Source: an uncultured Alphaproteobacteria bacterium (lineage in GTDB: Bacteria; Pseudomonadota; Alphaproteobacteria; Caulobacterales; Caulobacteraceae). Taken from it: DNA of 64,000 nt. Below the pieces are notes generated by a model. It was not told the DNA's origin. It worked only from the letters and a program-made list of their open reading frames with translations, and did no database searches. Shown piece by piece: positions 24,895 through 32,580 of the stretch. Both the position numbers and the translations under genes were made by a program. The stretch's first letter is position 1; each line of letters begins with the position of its first letter. The stretch lies in contig CAIOSI010000019.1 in NCBI GenBank assembly GCA_903860975.1, positions 62,001 through 126,000 of the forward strand. Direction: 5' to 3'.

Positions 24895-26223
24895 ATGATC
24901 CCACGTTACGCCCGCAAAGCCGCCGCCGACATCTGGACGCCGCACACACGCTTCAAGATTATGTTTGAGATTGAAGCTCATGCGGCCGACGCAATGGCTG
25001 ATCTTGGGGTGATTCCAAAGGAGGCCGCGCGCGTCATCTGGGAAAAGGGGCGCGAGGCGGTCTGGGACGCGGACCGGATCGACGAGATCGAACGTGAGGT
25101 GAAGCACGACGTCATCGCCTTCCTGACGCACGTCACCGAGATCGTAGGGCCAGAGGCGAGGTTCCTGCACCAGGGAATGACCTCATCGGATGTGAACGAC
25201 ACGACGCTGGCCGTGCAACTGAGCCGCGCCACTGACTTGCTGATCGAAGACGTCGACCTTGTGCTGGCGGCGCTTAAGCGCCGCGCCTTCGAGCACCGGT
25301 TTACCCCCACCGTCGGGCGTAGCCACGCCATCCACGCTGAACCGACCACGTTTGGTCTGAAGCTCGCCGGCCACTACGCCGAGTTTGTTCGGGCTAAGGA
25401 GCGGCTGGCGATGGCGAAGTTCGAAATCGCCACCTGCGCCATATCAGGCGCGGTTGGCACCTTCGCCAACGTCGACCCGCGGGTTGAAGAATATGTCGCA
25501 GAAAAGCTCGGCTTAGCGGTCGAACCGGTCTCAACTCAGGTGATTCCCCGTGACCGCCACGCGGCCTATTTTGCCGCACTGGGCGTCGTGGCCTCTTCCA
25601 TCGAGCGGTTGGCCACTGAAATTCGGCACCTGCAGCGCACTGAGGTTCTCGAGGCTGAAGAGCCTTTCGAGGTTGGCCAAAAGGGCTCTTCGGCCATGCC
25701 GCACAAGCGCAACCCTATTTTGACCGAAAACCTGACCGGCCTGGCGCGTCTGGTGCGTTCGGCCGTCGTGCCCGCGATGGAAAATGTCACCCTTTGGCAC
25801 GAACGCGACATCAGCCACTCCTCGGTCGAGCGCGGCATCGCGCCGGACGCCACGGTGCACCTGGACTTCGCCCTTCGCCGCCTGGCGTCGGTGATGGAAC
25901 GCCTGGTCATCTACCCTGAGAACATGGCCAAGAACCTCGACCGCCTAGGCGGACTGGTCCATTCCCAGCGAATTCTCCTGGCCTTGACCCAGAAGGGCAT
26001 GTCGCGAGAGGCGTCCTATTCGGCCGTTCAGCGCAACGCCATGCGCGTCTGGCGCGGAGAAGGAAATTTCCTCGACTTCCTGAAGGCCGACCCAGAGGTC
26101 ACGCTGTCAGACGCCGAGCTCTCAGACCTCTTCGACCTGGGCTATCACTTCAAGAACGTCGATCGGATTTTCGCCCGTGTCTTCGGCGAAGCGGCAAGCA
26201 GAAACGCGAACACCCAGCCCTAG
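24895..26223 (+). CDS. purB: Adenylosuccinate lyase
   Basis: Fumarase/aspartase-superfamily enzyme of 442 aa that cleaves SAICAR to AICAR and adenylosuccinate to AMP in purine synthesis. The family signature SSAMPHKRNP is near residues 264-273, and the His general acid (TVGRSHAIHAEPTTFG) near residues 140-155. The N-terminus MIPRYARKAAADIW is the conserved start of alphaproteobacterial PurB, which fixes the ATG at 24895. It converges on the DUF1476 gene with only 3 nt between the stops. Confidence 0.96.
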   Translation: MIPRYARKAAADIWTPHTRFKIMFEIEAHAADAMADLGVIPKEAARVIWEKGREAVWDADRIDEIEREVKHDVIAFLTHVTEIVGPEARFLHQGMTSSDVNDTTLAVQLSRATDLLIEDVDLVLAALKRRAFEHRFTPTVGRSHAIHAEPTTFGLKLAGHYAEFVRAKERLAMAKFEIATCAISGAVGTFANVDPRVEEYVAEKLGLAVEPVSTQVIPRDRHAAYFAALGVVASSIERLATEIRHLQRTEVLEAEEPFEVGQKGSSAMPHKRNPILTENLTGLARLVRSAVVPAMENVTLWHERDISHSSVERGIAPDATVHLDFALRRLASVMERLVIYPENMAKNLDRLGGLVHSQRILLALTQKGMSREASYSAVQRNAMRVWRGEGNFLDFLKADPEVTLSDAELSDLFDLGYHFKNVDRIFARVFGEAASRNANTQP

Positions 26224-26226
26224 GCG

Positions 26227-26550
26227 TTATTTACCTTCGCGGACGCCTTCGCGCGCCTGGGCCATCAGCTCGGCCATCTTCATCCGCACATCGCCTTCGG
26301 AGATACTGACGCCTGCGCCTTTCAGGTCCTCGAAGACTTTGCGCAGGACATCGTCATCGCCGGGCTGATCGACTTCGGATTTGACGATAACCTGAGCGTA
26401 CTCGATCACATGCGCGTCGGTGAGGCCCATCAATTCGGCCGCCCATTCGCCCAGGGCGCGATTGCGCCGGGCCTGGGCCTTGAACTCCTGCTCCTGATCG
26501 AGCGCGAATCGCTTCTCGAAGCCACGTTCACGGTCGTCAAAGGTGATCAT
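26227..26550 (-). CDS. DUF1476 protein, ATPase inhibitor subunit zeta
   Basis: Protein of 107 aa, mostly helical and charged, starting MITFDDRERGFEKRFALDQE, the conserved N-terminus of DUF1476. In Paracoccus this protein is the zeta inhibitor of F1FO-ATPase: its N-terminal helix blocks reverse rotation. The four-helix C-terminal region (VFEDLKGAGVSISEGDVR) is complete. Its position next to purC/purB is usual in alphaproteobacteria. Confidence 0.9.
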   Translation of the reverse strand: MITFDDRERGFEKRFALDQEQEFKAQARRNRALGEWAAELMGLTDAHVIEYAQVIVKSEVDQPGDDDVLRKVFEDLKGAGVSISEGDVRMKMAELMAQAREGVREGK

Positions 26551-26615
26551 GGGGTCCCTAGGCGAATCATCTTAAGGGCGAACACATATCCCGCCCAGCC
26601 CCTGGTCGCAATCGA

Positions 26616-26735
26616 AAGGCAAGCCTTCAGCGAGGTTTGCGCCCATCGACCTCATCCGCTAATTTCGCTTCGCCTCATATGAAGCGAGACGCCGAGTCGG
26701 ATCCGCGCGCGAGGGATTGAACCGCGCGCGTTTTT
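26616..26735 (+). promoter_or_regulatory. Structured purC leader with terminator-like hairpin
   Basis: Several hairpins follow one another upstream of purC: AAGG-CAAG-CCTT (26616-26627), GAGGT/ACCTC (26632-26653), TCGCTTC/GAAGCGA (26665-26687), and an 8-bp CGCGCGCG self-paired stem (26704-26711 with 26723-26730) followed directly by TTTTT (26731-26735). The last has the form of an intrinsic terminator, 46 nt before the purC ATG. It could attenuate purC or end a small RNA. Confidence 0.5.
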
Positions 26736-26781
26736 CGTTGTCCTGACCGGTAGAGCCCTCGCCCACGGAGAAGGCGCGACG

Positions 26782-27537
26782 ATGACCCGCCGAAAGAAGA
26801 TCTACGAGGGCAAGGCGAAGATCCTTTATGAGGGTCCCGAGCCTGGCACTCTGATCCAGTATTTTAAGGACGATACCACCGCGTTCGACGCCACCAAGAA
26901 GGCGGTGCTGGAAGGCAAGGGCGTCATCAATAACCGGATCAGCGAGCACATCATGTTGAAGCTCGCCTCGATCGGCGTGCAAAACCACTTCATTCGCCGG
27001 CTGAACCTGCGCGAGCAGTTGATCCGCGAGGTTGAGATCATCCCGTTGGAGGTGATTTGCCGCAACGTCGCAGCGGGCTCCCTTTCGACGCGCCTTGGAC
27101 TGCCGGAAGGCCAGGCCTTGCCGCGCTCGATCATCGAGTTCTGCCTCAAGGATGATAAGCTGCACGACCCGCTCGTGTCGGAAGAACACATCACCGCCTT
27201 CAACTGGGCCTCGACCCAGGAAATCGACGACATCATGGCGTTGACCTTGCGGGTGAACGACTTTCTGACCGGCATGTTTGGCGCGGTCGGCATCACGCTG
27301 GTCGACTTCAAGGTCGAGTTCGGGCGGGTTTGGGAGAACGATTTCGCTCGGGTGATCCTTGCTGACGAGATCAGTCCAGACAGCTGCCGCCTCTGGGATT
27401 CCACCACCAACGAAAAGCTCGACAAGGACCGCTTCCGTCGCGACCTCGGCAACGTCATCGAAAGCTACACCGAAGTGGCGCGACGCCTGGGCATCATGAA
27501 AGAGATGCCCACCGTGATCCAAGGAGGCCTCCACTAG
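26782..27537 (+). CDS. purC: SAICAR synthetase
   Basis: Enzyme of 251 aa joining aspartate to CAIR with ATP in purine synthesis. Hallmarks: [14 protein letters not shown] at the N-terminus (ATP site), [17 protein letters not shown], and the signatures [13 protein letters not shown] and VDFKVEFGR. Its TAG shares the final G with the GTG start of purS, so the run is translationally coupled. A terminator-like leader lies upstream. Confidence 0.96.
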   Translation: MTRRKKIYEGKAKILYEGPEPGTLIQYFKDDTTAFDATKKAVLEGKGVINNRISEHIMLKLASIGVQNHFIRRLNLREQLIREVEIIPLEVICRNVAAGSLSTRLGLPEGQALPRSIIEFCLKDDKLHDPLVSEEHITAFNWASTQEIDDIMALTLRVNDFLTGMFGAVGITLVDFKVEFGRVWENDFARVILADEISPDSCRLWDSTTNEKLDKDRFRRDLGNVIESYTEVARRLGIMKEMPTVIQGGLH

Positions 27538-27776
27538 TGCGCGCGACAGTGCATGTTTACCTCAAGCCCGGCGTCCTCGACGTCCAGGGCAAGGCCGTCC
27601 AGCAGGCCCTCCATGGCCTGGGATGGGCAGATGTCAGCAGCGTCCGGGTCGGCCGCACCATCGAGTTCGACCTCGCCGCCAGCGACGTCGCTAGCGCTGA
27701 GGCCGAGGTCAAGGCGATGTGCGACAAGCTGCTCGCCAATACGGTCATCGAAAGTTACCGCGTGGAGGTGGCGTGA
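27537..27776 (+). CDS. purS: FGAM synthase subunit PurS
   Basis: Protein of 79 aa with the PurS fold: RATVHVYLKPGVLDVQGKA then VQQALHGLGW and VRVGRTIEFDLA. It bridges PurL and PurQ to form formylglycinamide ribonucleotide amidotransferase and channels ammonia. It starts with GTG overlapping the purC stop, and its own stop overlaps the next gene. Confidence 0.93.
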   Translation: MRATVHVYLKPGVLDVQGKAVQQALHGLGWADVSSVRVGRTIEFDLAASDVASAEAEVKAMCDKLLANTVIESYRVEVA

Positions 27777-28153
27777 GGAGCCTGACGGCTGTCCTCCTCG
27801 TCTCATTCCCGCTTTGCGCCTGCACGCCCAAGCCGCCAGCCCCCCCGGGGTCGGTGCCTATGGCGCTCGACTGCACCCTGCCTTTTGAGGCTCAGGTCGC
27901 CAAGCTGACAGCCCAGCAGCAACTGATCCCCGCGCCAAAGGAGCCGGGCGAACCCTACAGGTTCTATTCGACGCTGGGTGGCGCGGTTTCCTATGTCATC
28001 ACCGAGAAGGGCGCGCCCGGACACCCTGCGATCTTGATACAGACCGCAGGCGGAGGCCAGGTGAAGACCTCGGGCTGTCCCTACGGGGACCTGAAGGGCT
28101 ACAAACAGGTCCTGGACTACATCGACTCCCTGAAAGCCGTAGCCAAGCGATGA
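27773..28153 (+). CDS. Small lipoprotein inside the pur operon
   Basis: Protein of 126 aa starting at GTG 27773, which overlaps the purS TGA by 4 nt. It has a lipoprotein signal (RSLTAVLLVSFPLCAC) with Cys at about residue 17, then a Pro-rich linker, then a domain containing the phrase VKTSGCPYGDLKGYK. No family is recognised. It is co-translated with purS and the DUF3291 gene by ATGA-type overlaps, so it shares purine-operon expression although the role is unclear. Confidence 0.75.
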   Translation: MRSLTAVLLVSFPLCACTPKPPAPPGSVPMALDCTLPFEAQVAKLTAQQQLIPAPKEPGEPYRFYSTLGGAVSYVITEKGAPGHPAILIQTAGGGQVKTSGCPYGDLKGYKQVLDYIDSLKAVAKR

Positions 28154-28611
28154 GCGCGTTTCATCTCGCCCCGTTCAACGTCGCCCGGTTTGGCGCCCCC
28201 ATCGACGCACCGGACAGTCAAGTCTTTCGCCAGGCCTTGGACCGGGCGCTGGCGGTAGCATCGCCTGGCTTCGACTGGCGCGCCACCGGGATTGGCTTTG
28301 ATTTCGAATCCCCGGCCCAGGACATCGATCCGATGATCCTTGCCGATCTGTCTGTGTGGGAAAGCGCTGAGACGCTCGCGGCTTTTTCTTATCGAAGCCA
28401 CCACGGCGATTTCGTAAAGCACCGCGAGCGGTGGTTCGAAGCGCCGAGCCAGGCCAACCTCACGCGAGGGTGGATTCCCGCCGGGAGCCTTCCCAGACGC
28501 ACGGAGGCCTTCGCCCGTTTGGAGCCCTTCAATGCCGATGGCCCAACCGACCACGCCTTCGACTTCCACAACCGCTACCCCGCGCCAACGCTTAGGGACC
28601 CCGTCACATGA
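28150..28611 (+). CDS. DUF3291 family protein
   Basis: Protein of 153 aa resembling DUF3291: [14 protein letters not shown] at the N-terminus, [18 protein letters not shown], and the His/Trp pair HRERWFE with a final GWIPAG. The fold is a ferredoxin-like dimeric alpha/beta barrel related to antibiotic-monooxygenase domains. Enzymatic activity is unknown. Overlaps its neighbours by 4 nt on both sides. Confidence 0.82.
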   Translation: MSAFHLAPFNVARFGAPIDAPDSQVFRQALDRALAVASPGFDWRATGIGFDFESPAQDIDPMILADLSVWESAETLAAFSYRSHHGDFVKHRERWFEAPSQANLTRGWIPAGSLPRRTEAFARLEPFNADGPTDHAFDFHNRYPAPTLRDPVT

Positions 28612-29270
28612 AAGCCGCCGTCATTGTCTTCCCGGGCTCGAACTGCGACCGCGATTGCAAAGTCGCGATTGAGCGTTCGACCGGAGCACATGTCGACATG
28701 GTCTGGCACGGCGACACCGCGTTGCCAGACAAGGTCGATCTGATCGTGCTGCCAGGCGGCTTCTCCTACGGCGATTATCTGCGCTGCGGCGCCATGGCCG
28801 CGCTCTCACCGGTGATGGCCGCGGTCAAGGCGGCCGCCGAACGCGGCGTCGCAACGGTCGGAATCTGCAATGGATTCCAGGTGCTCTGTGAAGCCCAGAT
28901 GCTGCCAGGCGCGCTGCTGCGCAACGCGCAGTTGAAGTACGTCTGCAAGAGCGTCGAGCTGGACGTCACCAACGCCAAGACCCGCTTCACGGCCGGCTAT
29001 GCCGGACGCCGTCAGGTCGTCATGACGGTCGGCAACGGCGAGGGCAATTTCTTCGCCGATGATACCACCCTGGAGCGCCTAGAAGGTGAAGGTCAGGTGG
29101 TCTTCCGTTATCTCGACAACCCCAATGGCTCTGCCCGAGGGATCGCGGGCATCGTCAACGAGGCGGGCAATGTGCTTGGCCTGATGCCCCACCCCGACCG
29201 CGCCTTCGAAGCCGAGCTCGGCTCGGCGGATGGCGCTATCCTCTTCCAAAGCGCGCTTGCGAGCGCATAG
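28608..29270 (+). CDS. purQ: FGAM synthase glutaminase subunit PurQ
   Basis: Class I glutamine amidotransferase of 220 aa supplying ammonia to PurL. Active Cys in [10 protein letters not shown] (about residue 87), and the catalytic His-x-Glu stretch MPHPDRAFE near residues 196-204. The N-terminal [13 protein letters not shown] is typical. It ends the compact purC-purQ run; purL lies about 12.5 kb downstream instead of next to it. Confidence 0.95.
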   Translation: MKAAVIVFPGSNCDRDCKVAIERSTGAHVDMVWHGDTALPDKVDLIVLPGGFSYGDYLRCGAMAALSPVMAAVKAAAERGVATVGICNGFQVLCEAQMLPGALLRNAQLKYVCKSVELDVTNAKTRFTAGYAGRRQVVMTVGNGEGNFFADDTTLERLEGEGQVVFRYLDNPNGSARGIAGIVNEAGNVLGLMPHPDRAFEAELGSADGAILFQSALASA

Positions 29271-29279
29271 AGACCCGAC

Positions 29280-31199
29280 ATGACCCTTCGTGCCCTCGCG
29301 CTCGGCGCCTTGACCCTTGCACTGGCCACACACCCGGCGCTCAGCCAGACCCCGCCGATGACGCCGGACATCCCGGCCCAATTCAATTTCCCAGAGGTCA
29401 GGAACGATTGGATCAAGCGCACGGTGATGATCCCGATGCGCGATGGGACCAAGCTCTACACCGTCATCGTCATGGTGAAGGGAACGCAAGACGCCCCGAT
29501 CCTGCTGACGCGCACGCCTTACAACGCCAAGCGCCGCGCTGAACGCTTCTCTTCGCCACACATCACCGCTGAATTGGCTCAATTGGACGAGCCCTTCGTC
29601 ACTGACGGCTACATTCGCGTCTATCAGGACATCCGCGGCAAGTACGGCTCTGAAGGCGATTATGTCGTCACACGCCCGCTGATCGGGCCGTTGAATGACA
29701 CCAAGGTCGACCACACGACCGACACCTGGGACACCATCGATTGGCTGGTGAAAAATATCCCGCAGACCAATGGCCGGGTTGGCATGATCGGCTCGTCCTA
29801 CGACGGCTTCACCACCGTCATGGGCCTGATCAATCCGCATCCCGCGCTAAAGGCCGCCGTACCCCAGAGCGCAATGGTTGACGGCTGGATGGGCGACGAC
29901 TGGTTCCACTACGGAGCCTTCCGCCAGAAAAACATGGACTACTTCACCAGCCAGATGACCGCGCGTGGAGAGGGCAAGCCGATCCCGCGTGAGGGCATGG
30001 ACGACTATACCAACTTCCTGCGTCTGGGCTCAGCGGGCGATTTCGGCAACGCCTATGGCCTCGACCAAGTCCCGTTCTACAGGAAGGTGACAGAACACCC
30101 GTCATATGACGCGTTCTGGAGACTGCAGGCGCTGGATAAGACGCTTGAGGGCCAACCTCTGAAGGTCCCTACCATGTGGGTCGGCGCCCTGTGGGACCAG
30201 GAGGACATGTGGGGCACAATTCACGCCTATCTGGCGACCGAGCCCAAGGACAAAAACAACGACATGAACTACCTTGTGCTGGGCCCGTGGCGCCACTCCG
30301 GCGTCAACTACGAACAGCGCCAACTGAACGCCGTGAAGCTGCCTGGCGATACGGCCACGCAGTTTCGGCTGGAGGTGCTCAAGCCTTTTTTTGACGAGCG
30401 CCTGAAAACCAATGGCCCTAAGGCCAATACCCCGCCCGTCTTTATCTTTCGCACCGGCGCCAACATGTGGGACCGTCTGCAGAAATGGCCGCCGGCGTGC
30501 GAAAGCGGCTGCGCGGCGAAAATGACGCCGCTCTACCTCGAACCCAACCAGAGCCTGGGCTTCACTGCACCTGGAGGGTCCACCTCAAGCTACGATGAAT
30601 ATATTTCCGACCCCGCAAAGCCGGTGCCCTACGTTCACCGGCCCGTTCGCAACGACGACGGCGACCAGTGGCGCTACTGGTTGACAACCGACCAGCGTCA
30701 CGTGGACGGCCGCACCGACGTCTTGACCTACACGAGCGAGCCGTTGACCTCGCCCCTGCAGATTTCGGGCGCGCCAATCGCCAATCTCTTCGCCTCCACC
30801 AGCGGCACAGACTCAGACTGGGTGGTAAAACTCATCGACGTCTATCCCGACATGGTGCCCTCGGACCTCGATTTGAGTGGGTATGAACTGCCGATCGCCA
30901 TGGACATCTTCCGTGGCCGTTACCGAGAGAGCTTTGAGACACCAAAGCCAATCCCAGCCAATAGGGTCGAGAAATACAGCTTCGTGATGCCGACGACGAA
31001 CCACGTCTTTCTGCCAGGCCACCGGATCATGGTGCAGATTCAGTCGAGCTGGTTTCCGCTCTATGACCGCAATCCCCAGACCTTTGTGCCAAACATCTTC
31101 TTCGCCAAGCCGGCCGACTACGTAAAAGCGGCGCAACGGGTGTTTCACTCGGGCACACAGGCATCAAACATCGAGCTGCCTGTGGTCGACGCGCATTGA
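29280..31199 (+). CDS. CocE/NonD-family exported hydrolase
   Basis: Protein of 639 aa with a Sec signal peptide. An alpha/beta hydrolase domain carries the nucleophile in GSSYDG (Ser near 172), with acid Asp probably in GALWDQEDMW and base His in GPWRHSG; a jelly-roll C-terminal domain follows (PLTSPLQISGAPIANLF). The family includes glutaryl-7-ACA acylases, alpha-amino-acid ester hydrolases and X-prolyl dipeptidyl peptidases. It starts 9 nt after purQ, so may be read through from it. Confidence 0.9.
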   Translation: MTLRALALGALTLALATHPALSQTPPMTPDIPAQFNFPEVRNDWIKRTVMIPMRDGTKLYTVIVMVKGTQDAPILLTRTPYNAKRRAERFSSPHITAELAQLDEPFVTDGYIRVYQDIRGKYGSEGDYVVTRPLIGPLNDTKVDHTTDTWDTIDWLVKNIPQTNGRVGMIGSSYDGFTTVMGLINPHPALKAAVPQSAMVDGWMGDDWFHYGAFRQKNMDYFTSQMTARGEGKPIPREGMDDYTNFLRLGSAGDFGNAYGLDQVPFYRKVTEHPSYDAFWRLQALDKTLEGQPLKVPTMWVGALWDQEDMWGTIHAYLATEPKDKNNDMNYLVLGPWRHSGVNYEQRQLNAVKLPGDTATQFRLEVLKPFFDERLKTNGPKANTPPVFIFRTGANMWDRLQKWPPACESGCAAKMTPLYLEPNQSLGFTAPGGSTSSYDEYISDPAKPVPYVHRPVRNDDGDQWRYWLTTDQRHVDGRTDVLTYTSEPLTSPLQISGAPIANLFASTSGTDSDWVVKLIDVYPDMVPSDLDLSGYELPIAMDIFRGRYRESFETPKPIPANRVEKYSFVMPTTNHVFLPGHRIMVQIQSSWFPLYDRNPQTFVPNIFFAKPADYVKAAQRVFHSGTQASNIELPVVDAH

Positions 31200-31240
31200 T
31201 CGGCTAGGCGAGATCAGTATGTTGCCGCCGCCTGGATCGC

Positions 31241-31262
31241 GATTTCGCAACAAATCGAAATC
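31241..31262. promoter_or_regulatory. Inverted repeat upstream of RND operon
   Basis: GATTTCG (31241-31247) and CGAAATC (31256-31262) form a perfect 7-bp inverted repeat with an 8-nt spacer, about 107 nt before the adaptor start. Its size fits a TetR-type operator, the usual regulator class of such pumps, but no regulator gene is adjacent. Confidence 0.45.
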
Positions 31263-31287
31263 CTGGCGCCGCGTCTCCCGGCGATAC

Positions 31288-31297
31288 TTCACGTGAA
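31288..31297. promoter_or_regulatory. Palindrome TTCACGTGAA in RND promoter region
   Basis: Perfect 10-bp palindrome, flanked by ACTT and AAGT with partial overlap, about 70 nt upstream of the adaptor start. It may be a second operator or part of the promoter. Confidence 0.35.
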
Positions 31298-31368
31298 AAG
31301 TGTCATGGAACGATGAAACTACCTCCCTTCGACCCGCGACGGGTTGTCCTCTGAATTAGGTCCTGCGG

Positions 31369-32574
31369 GTGCGCAACCAGATTAAGCTCTTCTCCTTGCC
31401 GATCCTTGCGCTCGCCCTTGCGCTGAGCGGTTGCGCCAAGAAGCCGGTCAAGCCGCCGCCCCGGGTTCCGGAGGTCGGATTTGTGGTCATGAAGTCCGAG
31501 TCTGTTCCGCTGCCGATCGAGCTCGCCGGTCGCACCAGCGCCTATGAGACCTCGGAAGTCAGGCCCCAGGTCACGGGCCTGATCAAGGCCCGAAAGTTCG
31601 TCGAAGGTAGCCTCGTCAAACAGGGTCAGACGCTCTTCGAGATCGACCCCAGCCTCTATCGCGTCGCCGTCACCCAGGCCCGGGCCAACGTGGCAAGCGC
31701 CGAGGCCACGGCGGAGTCCACCGCCGCCAAGGCCGCCCGCTTCAAGCCGCTGGCCGAAATCGAAGCGGTTTCCCAGCAGGATTACGCCGATGCCAAGGCG
31801 GCGGCGCGCCAAGCCGCCTCCAATGTCAACCAGACGAAGGCCGTGCTTGAGACTGCGCTGATCAATATGCGCTTCACCACCGTGCCCGCGCCGATCACCG
31901 GGCGGATCGGCCGATCGCTGGCCACCACCGGCGCTCTCGTGACTGTCGGCCAGGCCGCCTCGCTCGCCTCGATCCAGCGGCTGGATCCGATCAATGTCGA
32001 TATTCAGGAGTCCAGCGCCGATCTCGTCAGCCTGCGCCGTACGCTGGCCGCAGGCGGGGCGAAGTCCTCGTCGGCGGAGGTCAGCCTGACCCTGGAAGAC
32101 GGCAGCGACTACGGTCTGCCCGGCAAGGTGCAATTCGCCGAGCCGGTCGTCGACCAGAACACCGGGACGGTCACCCTGCGCGCGACGTTTCCCAATCCGA
32201 AGGGTCTGTTGTTGCCCGGCATGTACGTGCGCGCCCGGCTGTCGCAGGCCACGGCCCAGAACGCCATCCTTGCGCCCCAGCAAGCTGTGAACCGCGACGC
32301 CAAGGGCGCAGCCTCGGTCTTTGTGGTCGGCCCCGACAACAAAGCGATATCGAAGACGATCAAGGCAGACCGTACCGTCGGCGACAAATGGCTGGTCTCC
32401 GAAGGACTTTCCCCCGGCGACAAGGTGATCTCCGAAGGCCTCGACAAGGTGAAGCCGAACCAACTGGTCCGCCCTGTGCCCGCCGGCTCAGCCCCGCGGC
32501 GGCCCGGCGGCCCGGGCAGACATCGCGACACAGGCGGCGGGCCCGGTAACGGCCAAGACCGGCCGGGGCGCTAG
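31369..32574 (+). CDS. RND efflux periplasmic adaptor subunit
   Basis: Membrane-fusion protein of 401 aa starting at GTG. A lipoprotein signal ends at LALSGC (Cys near residue 22). Then come a beta-barrel/lipoyl half (YETSEVRPQVTGLIKARKFVEG), a helical hairpin (TQARANVASAEATAES), and the second lipoyl half (RFTTVPAPITGRIGRS), as in MexA/AcrA. The C-terminal tail is Pro/Gly/Arg-rich. It docks the pump to the outer-membrane channel. The permease starts 6 nt after the stop. Confidence 0.92.
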   Translation: MRNQIKLFSLPILALALALSGCAKKPVKPPPRVPEVGFVVMKSESVPLPIELAGRTSAYETSEVRPQVTGLIKARKFVEGSLVKQGQTLFEIDPSLYRVAVTQARANVASAEATAESTAAKAARFKPLAEIEAVSQQDYADAKAAARQAASNVNQTKAVLETALINMRFTTVPAPITGRIGRSLATTGALVTVGQAASLASIQRLDPINVDIQESSADLVSLRRTLAAGGAKSSSAEVSLTLEDGSDYGLPGKVQFAEPVVDQNTGTVTLRATFPNPKGLLLPGMYVRARLSQATAQNAILAPQQAVNRDAKGAASVFVVGPDNKAISKTIKADRTVGDKWLVSEGLSPGDKVISEGLDKVKPNQLVRPVPAGSAPRRPGGPGRHRDTGGGPGNGQDRPGR

Positions 32575-32580
32575 GCCCGC

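Noticed and set aside
31303..32463. 386-codon minus-strand frame opposite the efflux adaptor
   Set aside because: Antisense shadow; the sense strand has a clear membrane-fusion protein.
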